Shown here piece by piece: positions 1-6,803 of a stretch of 42,129 bases of DNA (positions within the stretch are counted from its first letter, which is position 1; every line of letters begins with the position of its first letter). This stretch comes from a bacterium. Lineage in GTDB: Bacteria > Patescibacteriota > Minisyncoccia > Moranbacterales > UBA9337. The notes beneath the pieces are model-generated. The model made no database searches. It saw only the letters and a list, made by a program, of their open reading frames with translations, and was not told the DNA's origin. The position numbers were made by a program, and so were the translations under genes. The stretch lies in the NCBI GenBank assembly GCA_021159185.1, contig JAGGSH010000016.1, positions 1-42,129 on the forward strand, in the 5' to 3' direction.

Positions 1-271
1 TAGATTTCACAGCGTTGTTTGCATTTTTTGTTAATTATTTTCACTTGTCATTCCAAAATTTTTTCTGTAACGCAGTGGAAGAAAAAATGTCTGGAATCCA
101 GAGTCAGATTGCAAGAGCCTTTAAATTAACTGTTTATTTTATTGCATTTGCGATTTCTCGTCCTAGATTCCGGATAAATTTCTCCGTTGCTGCTCCGAAA
201 TTTTCCGGAATAACAGAGAAAGAAAATGTAAACAACGCTAGTGATTTTTACATATAAAATTATATCATTAA
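1..271. other. non-coding stretch before the tRNA cluster
   Basis: No convincing gene is visible. The only open frames here are short, of skewed composition, and without a ribosome binding site. Pieces such as TGTCATTCC near 48 and TGGAATCCAGAG near 93 look like a worn copy of the inverted GTCATTCC/GGAATCCA repeat that is better preserved inside murE (18299-18420). An AT-rich TATAAA box at 253-258 could serve the tRNA cluster, but no clear -35 box accompanies it. Confidence 0.5.
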
Positions 272-355
272 GCCCCGATGGTGGAATCGGCATACACACA
301 CGCTTGAGGGGCGTGACCATTTTTTGGTATGAGGGTTCAAATCCCTCTCGGGGTA
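272..355 (+). tRNA. tRNA-Leu(GAG)
   Basis: Class II tRNA with a long variable arm. The acceptor strands GCCCCGA and TCGGGGT pair with a terminal G-U. The anticodon stem CACGC/GCGTG encloses TTGAGGG, giving anticodon GAG. The T arm GAGGG-TTCAAAT-CCCTC is standard. The discriminator base is A355 and CCA is not encoded. It is the first of five closely spaced tRNA genes. Confidence 0.93.
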
Positions 356-363
356 CGAGATAT

Positions 364-437
364 GGATGATTAGCTCAGTTGGCTAGAGCGCTTCTCTTAC
401 AAAGAAGATGTCACTGGTTCGAGTCCAGTATCATCCA
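364..437 (+). tRNA. tRNA-Val(TAC)
   Basis: Acceptor GGATGAT pairs with ATCATCC. The anticodon stem CTTCT/AGAAG encloses CTTACAA, giving anticodon TAC. The T arm is ACTGG-TTCGAGT-CCAGT and the discriminator is A437. CCA is not encoded. It follows tRNA-Leu by 8 bases. Confidence 0.94.
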
Positions 438-445
438 CATGCTTA

Positions 446-517
446 GCCGAGGTAGCTCAGTGGTAGAGCAAAGGACTGAAAATCCTTGTGTCGCGAGTTC
501 AATTCTCGCCCTCGGCA
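446..517 (+). tRNA. tRNA-Phe(GAA)
   Basis: Acceptor GCCGAGG pairs with CCTCGGC. The anticodon stem AAGGA/TCCTT encloses CTGAAAA, giving anticodon GAA. The T arm GCGAG-TTCAATT-CTCGC is complete. CCA is not encoded. It lies 6 bases before the intron-split tRNA. Confidence 0.94.
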
Positions 518-555
518 CACAATGGGACCATAGCTCAGTGGTAGAGCAACCGGCT

Positions 556-1177
556 CAAATAGTTCATTTCAAATTGTGTTTCGGATTATGTAATTCAGAA
601 TGGCAGTTATGGCAAACAAGAATGCATTTCTTGATCTCAGTATCAATTCGGGATTGCTTTCGATTTGATAAAGATCTCATATCTAGCTGGAAACTCTTTT
701 TTTTCTGGTTCGGTATGGTGAAAAGTAAGCGCGGAAAGATTTTTGTTGTATCCACAAATAGAGCAGCATCCTCCTAATTTTTTTACAAGAAACATTTTCC
801 TTTTTAACCCTCGAGCTTGTTGTGCTTGATAGGATTGAAGGGCTTTATTCTTGCAAGAAAGAGAACAAAATTTTTTTTGCTTGCCACCTAATGGTTTACC
901 GCAAATTATACAAGTTATGATTTTTTTCATAACTTAATTATAGCACAAGTTGAATGATTTTAACAGGGCTGCTTGAGAAGTAATTTTCAAGTGAATATCT
1001 GTCAAACTCGGGGAAGTCTAAGGTTATTTAATATAACTATGTTAATCCCGAGCCAAGCCTCGCTATAGCGAGGAAGGTGTAGAGACTAGACGGCAGACTC
1101 CATAATTTATGATTTATGGATGAAGGGATAGTCCAGCTCACAAATTCAAAAGAAGTTGCGAAAGCAATAGTGAGAAG
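556..1177 (+). other. group I intron (IC3-like) in the tRNA(CAT) anticodon loop
   Basis: The 622-nt insertion carries the group I core. The P4 strands CTCGGG (about 1007) and CCCGAG (about 1047) pair. Around 1076-1093 is the R segment, GGTGTAGAGACTAGACGG. Around 1124-1135 is the S segment, AAGGGATAGTCC. P7 forms between GACTA and TAGTC. The Q and R segments resemble those of plastid/cyanobacterial tRNA-Leu introns (subgroup IC3). The last intron base is G1177, as splicing requires. I could not find a clean P1/internal guide helix in the first 50 bases; the HNH ORF ends only 8 bases inside the intron and may have disturbed it. Self-splicing is therefore likely but not certain. Confidence 0.85.
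564..930 (-). pseudogene. HNH homing endonuclease, antisense within the intron, frameshifted
   Basis: The first frame (start 930) has two Cys pairs of CxxC type near the N-terminus and a CCSICG...TFHHTEP segment typical of HNH nucleases. The matching C-terminal half, with RSLSNRKQSR and CHNCHSELH, lies in another frame ending at 564. The two halves join naturally in a run of eight A on the coding strand (697-704): with seven A the protein would read E-K-K-S-F-Q-L-D without a break. The gene runs opposite to the tRNA. It is therefore an inactivated gene, a frameshifting gene, or a base-calling error in a homopolymer. The family supplies intron mobility by cutting intron-less alleles. Confidence 0.8.
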
Positions 1178-1224
1178 CATAACCGGTTAGTCGCAGGTTC
1201 GATCCCTGCTGGTCCCACATATCG

Positions 1225-1296
1225 GCGAGAGTGGTTCAGTGGTAGAACGCTTCCTTGCCAAGGAAGAGGCCGCGGGTTCAATTCCCGTCTCTCGCT
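1225..1296 (+). tRNA. tRNA-Gly(GCC)
   Basis: Acceptor GCGAGAG pairs with CTCTCGC. The anticodon stem CTTCC/GGAAG encloses TTGCCAA, giving anticodon GCC. The T arm GCGGG-TTCAATT-CCCGT has one G-T pair. The discriminator is T1296 and CCA is not encoded. Confidence 0.93.
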
Positions 1297-1347
1297 CACT
1301 TACTCCAATTTACCATTTTTTAACCTTTATTTAAACCAAATTAGCTA

Positions 1348-1376
1348 TTGACTTTTTTAGCATAATGGTGTATGCT
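1348..1376 (+). promoter_or_regulatory. promoter of the lipoprotein unit
   Basis: TTGACT (1348-1353) and TATGCT (1371-1376) are separated by 17 bases. Just upstream, CCTTTATTTAAACCAAATTAGCT (1324-1346) matches the end of the conserved module seen at 5806-5921 and 9987-10102. The transcript would have a leader of about 60 nt with a small hairpin CCGGA/TCCGG and a strong AAGGAGG at 1431-1437. Confidence 0.6.
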
Positions 1377-1444
1377 AGTTTGAAGTGCCTTGAAAACCGA
1401 ATATTAATTTTTCTCCGGAAAAAATCCGGGAAGGAGGCAAGAAG

Positions 1445-1891
1445 ATGAGAAGATTATTGATTTTAGCCTGTAGTGTTGTTTTGTTGGTGAGCTTGGTTGG
1501 TTGCGCTGGTATGAGTAGGCAGTATCAGGAAGATACGATAGCCAATTCTATAGCTGGCGCTGCCATTGGTGGCGCTACGGGAGCAATAGGCGGTCTAATT
1601 TTTGGAGGAGGAGATAATATTTGGAAGGGAGCCTTAGGGGGCGCAACTATTGGCGCTTATGGAGGCGCACTGGGTACTCAGCCTCGCCAGCGGAGGCGAG
1701 GACAGCGAGAAGTTATCGTTGTTCAGCCTATCCCTTCTCAATGTCGGCAGCCTGCCGATATTGATTGCTCCGCCTTCTCTACAGAGGAGGAGCGCCAGGC
1801 CTGCGAACGCGGACGCGTTCAATGGCTAAAGGAAGTAAAAAAGGTGCGGCTAAGGCGCGCCTATCGATATGGCAGGTATGGAGGAAACTAG
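1445..1891 (+). CDS. glycine-zipper lipoprotein
   Basis: The protein has 148 residues. It starts with a signal peptide (MRRLLILACSVVLLVSLVGC) whose LVGC is a lipobox, so Cys20 is probably lipidated and membrane-anchored. Residues about 35-77 form a glycine zipper, with GAAIGGATGAIGGLIFGGG and a second Gly/Ala-rich block, as in outer-membrane or cell-envelope glycine-zipper proteins that insert in membranes. The C-terminus is rich in Arg and Gln. Codons around 1681-1705 include a GC-rich palindrome (CCTCGC...GCGAGG) that reads as an insertion. The start is fixed by AAGGAGG 8 bases upstream. It is followed by a second small secreted ORF, probably in the same transcript. Function is unknown. Confidence 0.75.
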   Translation: MRRLLILACSVVLLVSLVGCAGMSRQYQEDTIANSIAGAAIGGATGAIGGLIFGGGDNIWKGALGGATIGAYGGALGTQPRQRRRGQREVIVVQPIPSQCRQPADIDCSAFSTEEERQACERGRVQWLKEVKKVRLRRAYRYGRYGGN

Positions 1892-1959
1892 ATGGGGTAC
1901 TTCAGCGGGGAGAGGTTGGATTCCAATCTCTCCCGTATTTCTTTTAAAGGAGGTGGAAG

Positions 1960-2220
1960 ATGAAAAAAATTATAGTTGCTTTTATAGCTATACTAATGTT
2001 CTCAGCAGTTCCTTGTTACAGTGTAATTTCTTGTTACAGTTACCAATACCAGTGAGTAGCACCAGCCCACGAGTATCGTGGGTATACAAGATCTTATTAT
2101 AGTCCCCGATTTCGTATTCGCACAAAAAACTTTTATTTCCGCGGCGGAGGTAGAGGAAGTTCCCATTTCTATTATTATGGACATGGGAGAAACAGGAATT
2201 CTTTTTCGCTAGACTGGTAA
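1960..2220 (+). CDS. small secreted Tyr/Gly/Arg-rich ORF with an in-frame TGA
   Basis: An ATG at 1960 stands behind a perfect AAAGGAGGTG. It encodes a signal-peptide-like start (MKKIIVAFIAILMFSAVPC), and the frame meets TGA at codon 32 (2053-2055). After that stop the same frame stays open to TAA at 2218, encoding a Tyr/Arg/Gly-rich tail with FYFRGGGRGSSHFYYYGHG. The terminator follows 22 bases later, so the natural gene length is 87 codons. TGA is a normal stop elsewhere in the window. This is a nonsense mutation or a readthrough site. A near-duplicate TTGTTACAGT at about 2013 and 2031 lies just before the stop. Confidence 0.55.
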
Positions 2221-2242
2221 TTTATACAGTCTAGCAAACCAC

Positions 2243-2269
2243 AGACCGAATTAAATTCGGTCTTTTTTT
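2243..2269 (+). terminator. intrinsic terminator after the lipoprotein unit
   Basis: The perfect 9-bp stem AGACCGAAT/ATTCGGTCT has a 3-nt loop and is followed by a run of seven T. The bases after it, ATTCCC, recur after the terminators at 7480 and 10167. Confidence 0.85.
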
Positions 2270-2298
2270 ATTCCCGAACTAATCATTTCATCAAACTT

Positions 2299-2328
2299 AT
2301 CACTTATACGCGATCGCTTATAAGTGAG
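2299..2328. repeat. palindromic repeat, copy 1
   Basis: CACTTATA and TATAAGTG enclose CGCGATCGCT. The same palindrome occurs at 2380, 5807 and 9988, always between genes. Confidence 0.8.
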
Positions 2329-2379
2329 TAGAAAGAAGTGATTTTTTTGTGCAAGTTTATTAGCAAGAAAATATATCTG

Positions 2380-2411
2380 CTCGCTTATACGCGATCGCTT
2401 ATAAGTGAGTA
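2380..2411. repeat. palindromic repeat, copy 2
   Basis: This has the same CGCGATCGCT centre and TATAAGTGAGT right arm. The left arm has one change (CTCGCTTATA). It lies about 80 bases after copy 1 in the gap before tsaE. Confidence 0.8.
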
Positions 2412-2433
2412 ATTTTATTCTTATTTTTTATTG

Positions 2434-2489
2434 TTTACTGCTTATGGTTTACTGCTTATGGCTTACTACTTGCTACTTATAGCTTACGG
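2434..2489. repeat. 7/14-bp period array before tsaE
   Basis: TTTACTGCTTATGG is repeated, then decays into GCTTACTACTTGCTACTTATAG. The period is 14, that is 2 x 7, like the other heptad arrays of this window. It opens a spurious N-terminal extension of tsaE. Confidence 0.65.
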
Positions 2490-2496
2490 CTTGTGC

Positions 2497-2502
2497 TATA
2501 CT
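2497..2502 (+). promoter_or_regulatory. -10 box of tsaE, leaderless arrangement
   Basis: TGCTATACT is an extended -10 (TATACT at 2497-2502) ending 6 bases before the ATG at 2509, so transcription would start at or next to the start codon. No -35 box of quality is visible. Confidence 0.5.
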
Positions 2503-2508
2503 GAAAAT

Positions 2509-3018
2509 ATGGAAAAAGTTATCACAACCAGCGTTGAAGAAACCAGAAAATTAGGCGAAGCGCTGGCAAAAGAATTAAAAGGCGGGGAGGTTATTTGTTT
2601 GGAAGGAGAATTAGGATCAGGTAAAACCACTTTCGCGCAAGGAATATTGAAAGGCTTAAAAGTTGAGGGACCGTACACGAGTCCTACCTTTGTGATAATG
2701 AAGCATTATAAGAAAGAAATCCCAAATCCAAAATCACAAATTCCAAATAAATCCGAAAATTACAAATTACAAATTACAAATTATCTGGCTACGCCAGATC
2801 TGGCAAAGCTAGACAATTTACAAGATATCTATCATATTGACGCTTACAGAGTTAATTCCGCGGATATATTAGAGTTAGGCTGGGAAGAAATCGTAAAAAA
2901 CAAAAACAATGTTATAATTATAGAATGGGCGGACCGAATTAAAAAAATAATTCCCAAATCAGCGATATGGTTTAAGTTCAGATTGGCAGGAAAGAATAAG
3001 AGAGAAATTAAGTCTTAA
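2509..3018 (+). CDS. tsaE: TsaE, ATPase of tRNA t6A synthesis
   Basis: TsaE is the P-loop partner of TsaB/TsaD in making threonylcarbamoyl-adenosine at position 37 of ANN-decoding tRNAs. The Walker A motif GELGSGKTTF is followed by SPTFVIMKHY, the Asp-containing YHIDAYR segment and IIIEWADR, as in the family. I start it at ATG 2509: this matches family N-termini and follows a -10 box, whereas the longer frame from 2431 only translates an upstream repeat. An insertion rich in Asn/Lys/Pro/Ile (2718-2818, IPNPKSQIPNKSENYKLQ) separates the SPTF segment from the YHIDAY segment; it is translated 7-bp repeat plus a CTGGC/GCCAG palindrome. polA follows after 13 bases. Confidence 0.9.
   Translation: MEKVITTSVEETRKLGEALAKELKGGEVICLEGELGSGKTTFAQGILKGLKVEGPYTSPTFVIMKHYKKEIPNPKSQIPNKSENYKLQITNYLATPDLAKLDNLQDIYHIDAYRVNSADILELGWEEIVKNKNNVIIIEWADRIKKIIPKSAIWFKFRLAGKNKREIKS
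2718..2784. repeat. 7-bp period array inside tsaE
   Basis: Units of CCAAATC/AAAATCA type pass into three copies of AATTACA. The array is read in frame as an Asn/Lys/Gln-rich loop. Confidence 0.75.
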
Positions 3019-3031
3019 GTCTTTACGTCTT

Positions 3032-5782
3032 ATGTCTGGAAATAAACGGCTGCTTCTTATTGACGGCAACGCGATTATCCATCGGGCTTATCACGCTTTG
3101 CCGCCGCTGACAACCAAGAAAGGGGAATTGGTTAACGCGGTTTACGGCTTTGCTTCAACTTTGCTGAAAGTTATTGATAAATTTCAGCCGGATTATATCG
3201 CGGCTTCTTTTGATTTAGCTGGTCCGACTTTTCGCCATAAAAAATTTAAAGACTATAAAGCCACGCGAGTAAAAGCACCCGACGAACTTTACGAACAAAT
3301 TCCCAAAGTTAAAGAAGTGACTAAGGCTTTTAATATTCCCATTTACGAAAAAAAAGGTTTTGAAGCAGATGATGTGATCGGCACTTTAACTCACAACTCA
3401 CAACTCAAAACTCACAACATAAATATTGTTATCGTGACGGGAGATTTGGACACTTTGCAGCTAGTAAATGACAAAACAAAAGTTTATACTATGCGGCGGG
3501 GAATCAGCGACTCGGTTTTGTATGACGAAAAAAAAGTTAAAGAACGCTATGGATTAAAACCGGAACAGTTGAAAGATTTTAAAGGTCTGCGCGGCGATCC
3601 GTCCGATAATATTCCGGGCGTAAAAGGGGTTGGAGAAAAAACGGCCTCCAGCCTTCTGCGAGAATACGGCACTCTGGAAAATGTTTATAAAAATCTAGAT
3701 AAGATAAAAAAGGCGGTTAAAGAAAAGCTGGAAAGGGACAAAATGCAGGCCATTATGTCTAAAGAATTAGGCACGATAAAAACAAATGTTCCAATTAAAC
3801 TTGATTTGAAATCTTGCGCCACTCAAGATTTCAATCGCCAAAAAATCGTTAATCTTTTTCAGGAACTGAATTTTTTTAGTTTGATTAAGAGACTGCCTAA
3901 TGGTGATGTTAATGACGCGAATATTGATGCAAATAATGCGGATACGCGAAAAGGTCGGGAAGGAAGCAACGATGGGGTAAAGGATTTAAAATATGAAGTG
4001 GTTAGTGGTGTGAATCTAGGCGAATTTATTAAAGAATTAGAAAAGCAAAAAGAGATTGCGCTGGCTATTGAGTGTTCTCATCCCAACCTTCTCCCGGAGG
4101 GAGAGGGAGCTGATGTAAAAGGCGCAGCTTTTTCTTGGAAAACGGGGAGGGCTTATTCCGTGGAAAGCAAAGATAATAATTTGAAAAAACTAAAGTCTAT
4201 TTTAGAAAATAAAAACATAAAAAAAATTGGCTATGATTTAAAAAGCGTTTACAAGAATTTAAAAGAGCGGGGAATAAAGCCGAACGGTATTTATTGGGAT
4301 GTAATGCTGGCGGCTTATGTTTTGAATCCGGGAAGCAAAATAGAATTTTCAAAATTGGTTTTAGAGGAGCTGGGAGAAGAATTGCCGGAAGAGAAGGCGG
4401 GACAGTTGAATTTAGGCATTCCCGGGCAGGAAAGCCAATCGCAGAAAATTTGCCAAAAGGCGGATTATTCCTTGAAACTCAAAAGCATTTTAGAGAGAAA
4501 AATAGAAGAAATAAGCCGAAAACAAAAAGGCATCGCGGGAAATTTAAAAACCGTATTTGAAAAAATTGAAATGCCCTTGGTGGAAGTTTTGGCTGAAATA
4601 GAATTAGCGGGTGTTAAGGTAAATCCTTTGATTTTAAAAGGCATTTCGGAAAAAATGGCGGCCCGGATAAATAATTTAGAAAAATCAATTTATAAGCTGG
4701 CTGGCAGAAAATTTAACATTAATTCTCCCAGCCAGCTGGCCGAAATTTTATTCGCGATATTAAAATTGCCGACTGATGACATCAGAAAGATTAAAACGGG
4801 ATTTTCCACCGCGGCGGCGGAATTGGAAAAGCTTCGCGATAAGCACGAAATTATCGGGAAAATTGAAAGCTATCGCGAACTATTCAAACTAAAAACCACT
4901 TATCTGGACGCCTTGCCTGATATGATAAGCGAGGATTTCCGCATTCACACTACTTTCAACCAAGCGGTGACGGCCACCGGGCGGCTTTCTTCGGAAAATC
5001 CGAATCTGCAAAACATTCCCAAACGAACGGACATCGGGAAACTTGTCCGCACGGCTTTTGAAGCCGAAGAGGGTTTCGTTTTCGTGTCGGCGGATTACTC
5101 CCAAATTGATTTGAGGGTAATGGCGCATATGAGCGGCGACAAGAAATTAATAGAAACTTTTATGGCGGGGGAGGATGTCCATCGGGCAACGGCGGCGGAA
5201 GTTAATAAAATTACTTTATCGCGGGTTACGGAAAAAATGAGAAGCGCCGCCAAAGCGCTCAATTTTGGAATAATTTACGGAATGAGCGCTTTTGGTTTTG
5301 CCCAGGCGGCAAAAGTCAGCCGCGACGAGGCTAAAGAATTTATCAGCCGTTATTTGGAAAAATTTCCTCAAGTGGCGGAATTTATTAAAAACACCAAAGA
5401 ACTTGCCCGCAAAAACGGTTTTGTGGAAACGGAGACGGGCCGCCGCCGCTATTTGCCGGAAATAAATTCCCCTAATTTTCAAGTGGCCGGCGCGGCGGAA
5501 AGAATGGCAATTAATATGCCCATCCAAGGACTGGCGGCGGATATTGTGAAGCTGGCGATGATAGAGGCGTATCGTTATATTACAAGCGATGCCAACCTGC
5601 GAACACAAAAGAACGCCGCGAAGATGGTATTGCAGATTCATGACGAGATAATTTTGGAAGTGCGAGAAGATATGGCGAAAGAAGTTTCCGGGAAAGTTAA
5701 GGAAATTATGGAAAATGTCTACAAACTAAAAGTCCCGCTTACGGTGGATGTGAAGATCGGAGATAATTGGGGAGAGTTATAA
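3032..5782 (+). CDS. polA: DNA polymerase I
   Basis: It has 916 residues. The N-terminal 5'-3' exonuclease/FEN domain spans about residues 1-285 (LLLIDGNAIIHRAYHAL, EADDVIGTL, TGDLDTLQLV, LRGDPSDNIPGVKGVGEKTA). The middle domain has the 3'-5' exonuclease fold but not its acidic residues: the DxE motif reads LAIECS and the second motif reads YDLKSVYKN, so proofreading is probably lost. The polymerase domain is complete: motif A DYSQIDLR near 688, motif B RSAAKALNFGIIYG near 737, and motif C HDE near 870. Translated repeats sit at 3389-3420 (THNSQLKTHN) and 4075-4110 (HPNLLPEGEG). It performs repair and Okazaki fragment processing. It shares a direction with tsaE and has no ribosome binding site of note. 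Confidence 0.96.
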   Translation: MSGNKRLLLIDGNAIIHRAYHALPPLTTKKGELVNAVYGFASTLLKVIDKFQPDYIAASFDLAGPTFRHKKFKDYKATRVKAPDELYEQIPKVKEVTKAFNIPIYEKKGFEADDVIGTLTHNSQLKTHNINIVIVTGDLDTLQLVNDKTKVYTMRRGISDSVLYDEKKVKERYGLKPEQLKDFKGLRGDPSDNIPGVKGVGEKTASSLLREYGTLENVYKNLDKIKKAVKEKLERDKMQAIMSKELGTIKTNVPIKLDLKSCATQDFNRQKIVNLFQELNFFSLIKRLPNGDVNDANIDANNADTRKGREGSNDGVKDLKYEVVSGVNLGEFIKELEKQKEIALAIECSHPNLLPEGEGADVKGAAFSWKTGRAYSVESKDNNLKKLKSILENKNIKKIGYDLKSVYKNLKERGIKPNGIYWDVMLAAYVLNPGSKIEFSKLVLEELGEELPEEKAGQLNLGIPGQESQSQKICQKADYSLKLKSILERKIEEISRKQKGIAGNLKTVFEKIEMPLVEVLAEIELAGVKVNPLILKGISEKMAARINNLEKSIYKLAGRKFNINSPSQLAEILFAILKLPTDDIRKIKTGFSTAAAELEKLRDKHEIIGKIESYRELFKLKTTYLDALPDMISEDFRIHTTFNQAVTATGRLSSENPNLQNIPKRTDIGKLVRTAFEAEEGFVFVSADYSQIDLRVMAHMSGDKKLIETFMAGEDVHRATAAEVNKITLSRVTEKMRSAAKALNFGIIYGMSAFGFAQAAKVSRDEAKEFISRYLEKFPQVAEFIKNTKELARKNGFVETETGRRRYLPEINSPNFQVAGAAERMAINMPIQGLAADIVKLAMIEAYRYITSDANLRTQKNAAKMVLQIHDEIILEVREDMAKEVSGKVKEIMENVYKLKVPLTVDVKIGDNWGEL
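3389..3420. repeat. 7-bp period array inside polA
   Basis: CACAACT units repeat with decay and are read in frame as THNSQLKTHN, in a loop of the 5' nuclease domain between EADDVIGTL and IVIVTGDLD. Confidence 0.7.
4075..4110. repeat. palindromic repeat inside polA
   Basis: CTTCTCCCGGAGGGAGAG is nearly self-complementary and translates to NLLPEGEG in the middle of the degenerate exonuclease domain. It is not part of the polymerase family sequence. Confidence 0.5.
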
Positions 5783-5805
5783 GAAAAAAACAAAAGCAAT
5801 TCTTA

Positions 5806-5921
5806 TTACTCACTTATATGCTATCGCTTATAAGTGAGTAGATTTTGCGATGGGTCTTCTATTTTCAGCCCAAAATCCAACACCCTTTTCCTTTATCTAA
5901 ACCAAGAATAGCTAACTTCAA
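5806..5921. repeat. conserved 115-bp module, copy A (with palindrome copy 3)
   Basis: The palindrome ACTCACTTATA...TATAAGTGAGT (centre mutated to TGCTATCGCT) continues into a tract with GATTTTGCGATGG, TCTTCTATTTTCAGC and CTTTATCTAAACC. It aligns with 9987-10102 at about 15 differences by eye. The last part also matches 1324-1346. Confidence 0.8.
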
Positions 5922-5935
5922 ATAGTTAACTTCGC

Positions 5936-5964
5936 TTGACAAATCTTTTACGATATGCTAAGCT
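5936..5964 (+). promoter_or_regulatory. promoter of the 6114-7383 unit
   Basis: TTGACA (5936-5941) is followed after 17 bases by TAAGCT (5959-5964), with an extended TGC just before it. The predicted start is near 5971, giving a 143-nt leader with the hairpin at 5999-6058. Confidence 0.7.
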
Positions 5965-5998
5965 GGCAAGTCAAGTTAAGAAAGGTTCTTTAACAAAT

Positions 5999-6058
5999 CC
6001 CAAAAAACAGCATTGCGGTTGTCTGGCAGTCCAGGCAATTGCAGTTCTGTTTTTTGGG
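5999..6058 (+). ncRNA. structured 5' leader element of unknown class
   Basis: A perfect 12-bp outer stem, CCCAAAAAACAG with CTGTTTTTTGGG, closes over an inner stem TTGTCTGG/CCAGGCAA (one G-U) with loop CAGT. Unpaired or weakly paired GCATTGC and TTGCAG lie between the two stems. No T run follows, so it is not a simple terminator. It lies between promoter and ribosome binding site. I do not recognise a known riboswitch. Confidence 0.5.
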
Positions 6059-6113
6059 TGAATAAATTCAAATTTAGGAGTTCTATAAAAGTAGGACAAA
6101 AAGGAGAAATAAG

Positions 6114-6794
6114 ATGAATGACAATGAATTATTTGATTATTTGATAGATGAGACGAGGAAGTTAGGTGTAATGGACATGTCTGTATTGAGCGAAAATAAA
6201 AAAAAGGTATTAGCATTAGCTTATGCAAATGCAAAAAGTGTTAACGCAGGCACAATTCCTTTTTTGCCAGTTCCAGTTATAGAACCGGTTACAGATTTAA
6301 GCATTGTAAAATGTAATGAAGTTTATGCAGAAAAACCAGAAATTTTTCGAGTTGAGTCTAACATAGACTTCAGTCTATTCCGTCAGATAATGAGAAATGG
6401 AAGTAGTTTCGACGGTGGTATTCCCAAACCAGAGGACAAAATAATGCTGCCAAGACATCCGTGTCCATATTGGATTTTCGATGTGGGTATGCATTTCCTA
6501 GAAGGAAAGTGCTGGAAAGATATTGATAAAGGAAAACATAAAAGAAATTTCCTTACTTTGCGAGAGAGCATATCTGTAGCTTTGTATACAGATGTTCTCC
6601 GACACTATAATATTGGAGTATTGAATACAAACATCATGGGATGGGTGCCCTTTATTCCTTGGTGCAGGGCAGATATTGATAAGAGGAAACTGAGGTATAA
6701 TTGTTATGCAAATGGAGATAGGGATAATGCCCAGAAGTCAGTTTATCTGACAACTGGAAAAAGATGGACAAACTGGTGGAAATGGATCGTATAA
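6114..6794 (+). CDS. hypothetical protein, 226 residues
   Basis: I do not recognise the family. It is a soluble-looking protein without signal peptide or membrane segment. It has a hydrophilic helical start (NDNELFDYLIDETRKLG), a Pro/Val stretch (IPFLPVPVIEPV) near residue 44, a central HPCPYWIFDVGMHFLEGKCW segment, and a Trp-rich end (KRWTNWWKWIV). The start is supported by AAGGAG 8 bases upstream. It is followed after 88 bases by another unknown gene, with which it shares the promoter at 5936 and the terminator at 7431. Both are the cargo of a unit whose flanks recur without genes at 9987-10199. Confidence 0.7.
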   Translation: MNDNELFDYLIDETRKLGVMDMSVLSENKKKVLALAYANAKSVNAGTIPFLPVPVIEPVTDLSIVKCNEVYAEKPEIFRVESNIDFSLFRQIMRNGSSFDGGIPKPEDKIMLPRHPCPYWIFDVGMHFLEGKCWKDIDKGKHKRNFLTLRESISVALYTDVLRHYNIGVLNTNIMGWVPFIPWCRADIDKRKLRYNCYANGDRDNAQKSVYLTTGKRWTNWWKWIV

Positions 6795-6803
6795 AAAAGG
6801 AAT

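Larger units (their letters stand above)
524..1217 (+). tRNA. tRNA(CAT), Met or Ile2 type, interrupted by a group I intron
   Basis: Joining 524-555 to 1178-1217 gives a complete tRNA. The acceptor is GGGACCA/TGGTCCC, the D arm GCTC/GAGC, the anticodon stem ACCGG/CCGGT, the loop CTCATAA (anticodon CAT), and the T arm GCAGG-TTCGATC-CCTGC, with discriminator A1217. The first pair is G-C and the anticodon stem lacks the three G-C pairs of an initiator, so it is elongator Met or lysidine-modified Ile2. I cannot separate these two from sequence alone. CCA is not encoded. Exon and intron both begin with CA, so the cut position has a 2-nt ambiguity. The usual rules (U at the exon end, G at the intron end) place it after U33. 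Confidence 0.88.
5783..6113. other. 331-bp intergenic region with repeat module, promoter and structured leader
   Basis: Contents in order: palindrome (5807-5840), conserved tract to 5921, promoter (5936-5964), a long hairpin (5999-6058) and a ribosome binding site AAGGAG (6101-6106). No ORF is present. Confidence 0.8.

Noticed and set aside
556-600. Splice site later in the intron (after CTCAAAT) to allow better P1 pairing
   Set aside because: It would give a 9-base or larger anticodon loop; only the cut after U33 restores a 7-base loop with G as last intron base.
379-777. 132-codon ORF over the tRNA genes and intron
   Set aside because: It runs through three tRNA genes and the antisense HNH gene, so it has no independent support.
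2053-2055. UGA recoded to Gly as in Gracilibacteria
   Set aside because: Conserved genes here have no in-frame TGA, and TGA ends the antitoxin gene at 21855 within the ATGA overlap.
2299-2411. CRISPR array from the repeated palindromes
   Set aside because: Copies are few, kilobases apart except for one pair, with no regular spacers and no cas genes.
2431-2508. Longer N-terminus of tsaE
   Set aside because: The 26 added residues come from a tandem repeat, precede the -10 box start point, and do not match the family.
5216-5641. 141-codon reverse ORF within polA
   Set aside because: It is the antisense of the conserved polymerase motifs and has no start signals.
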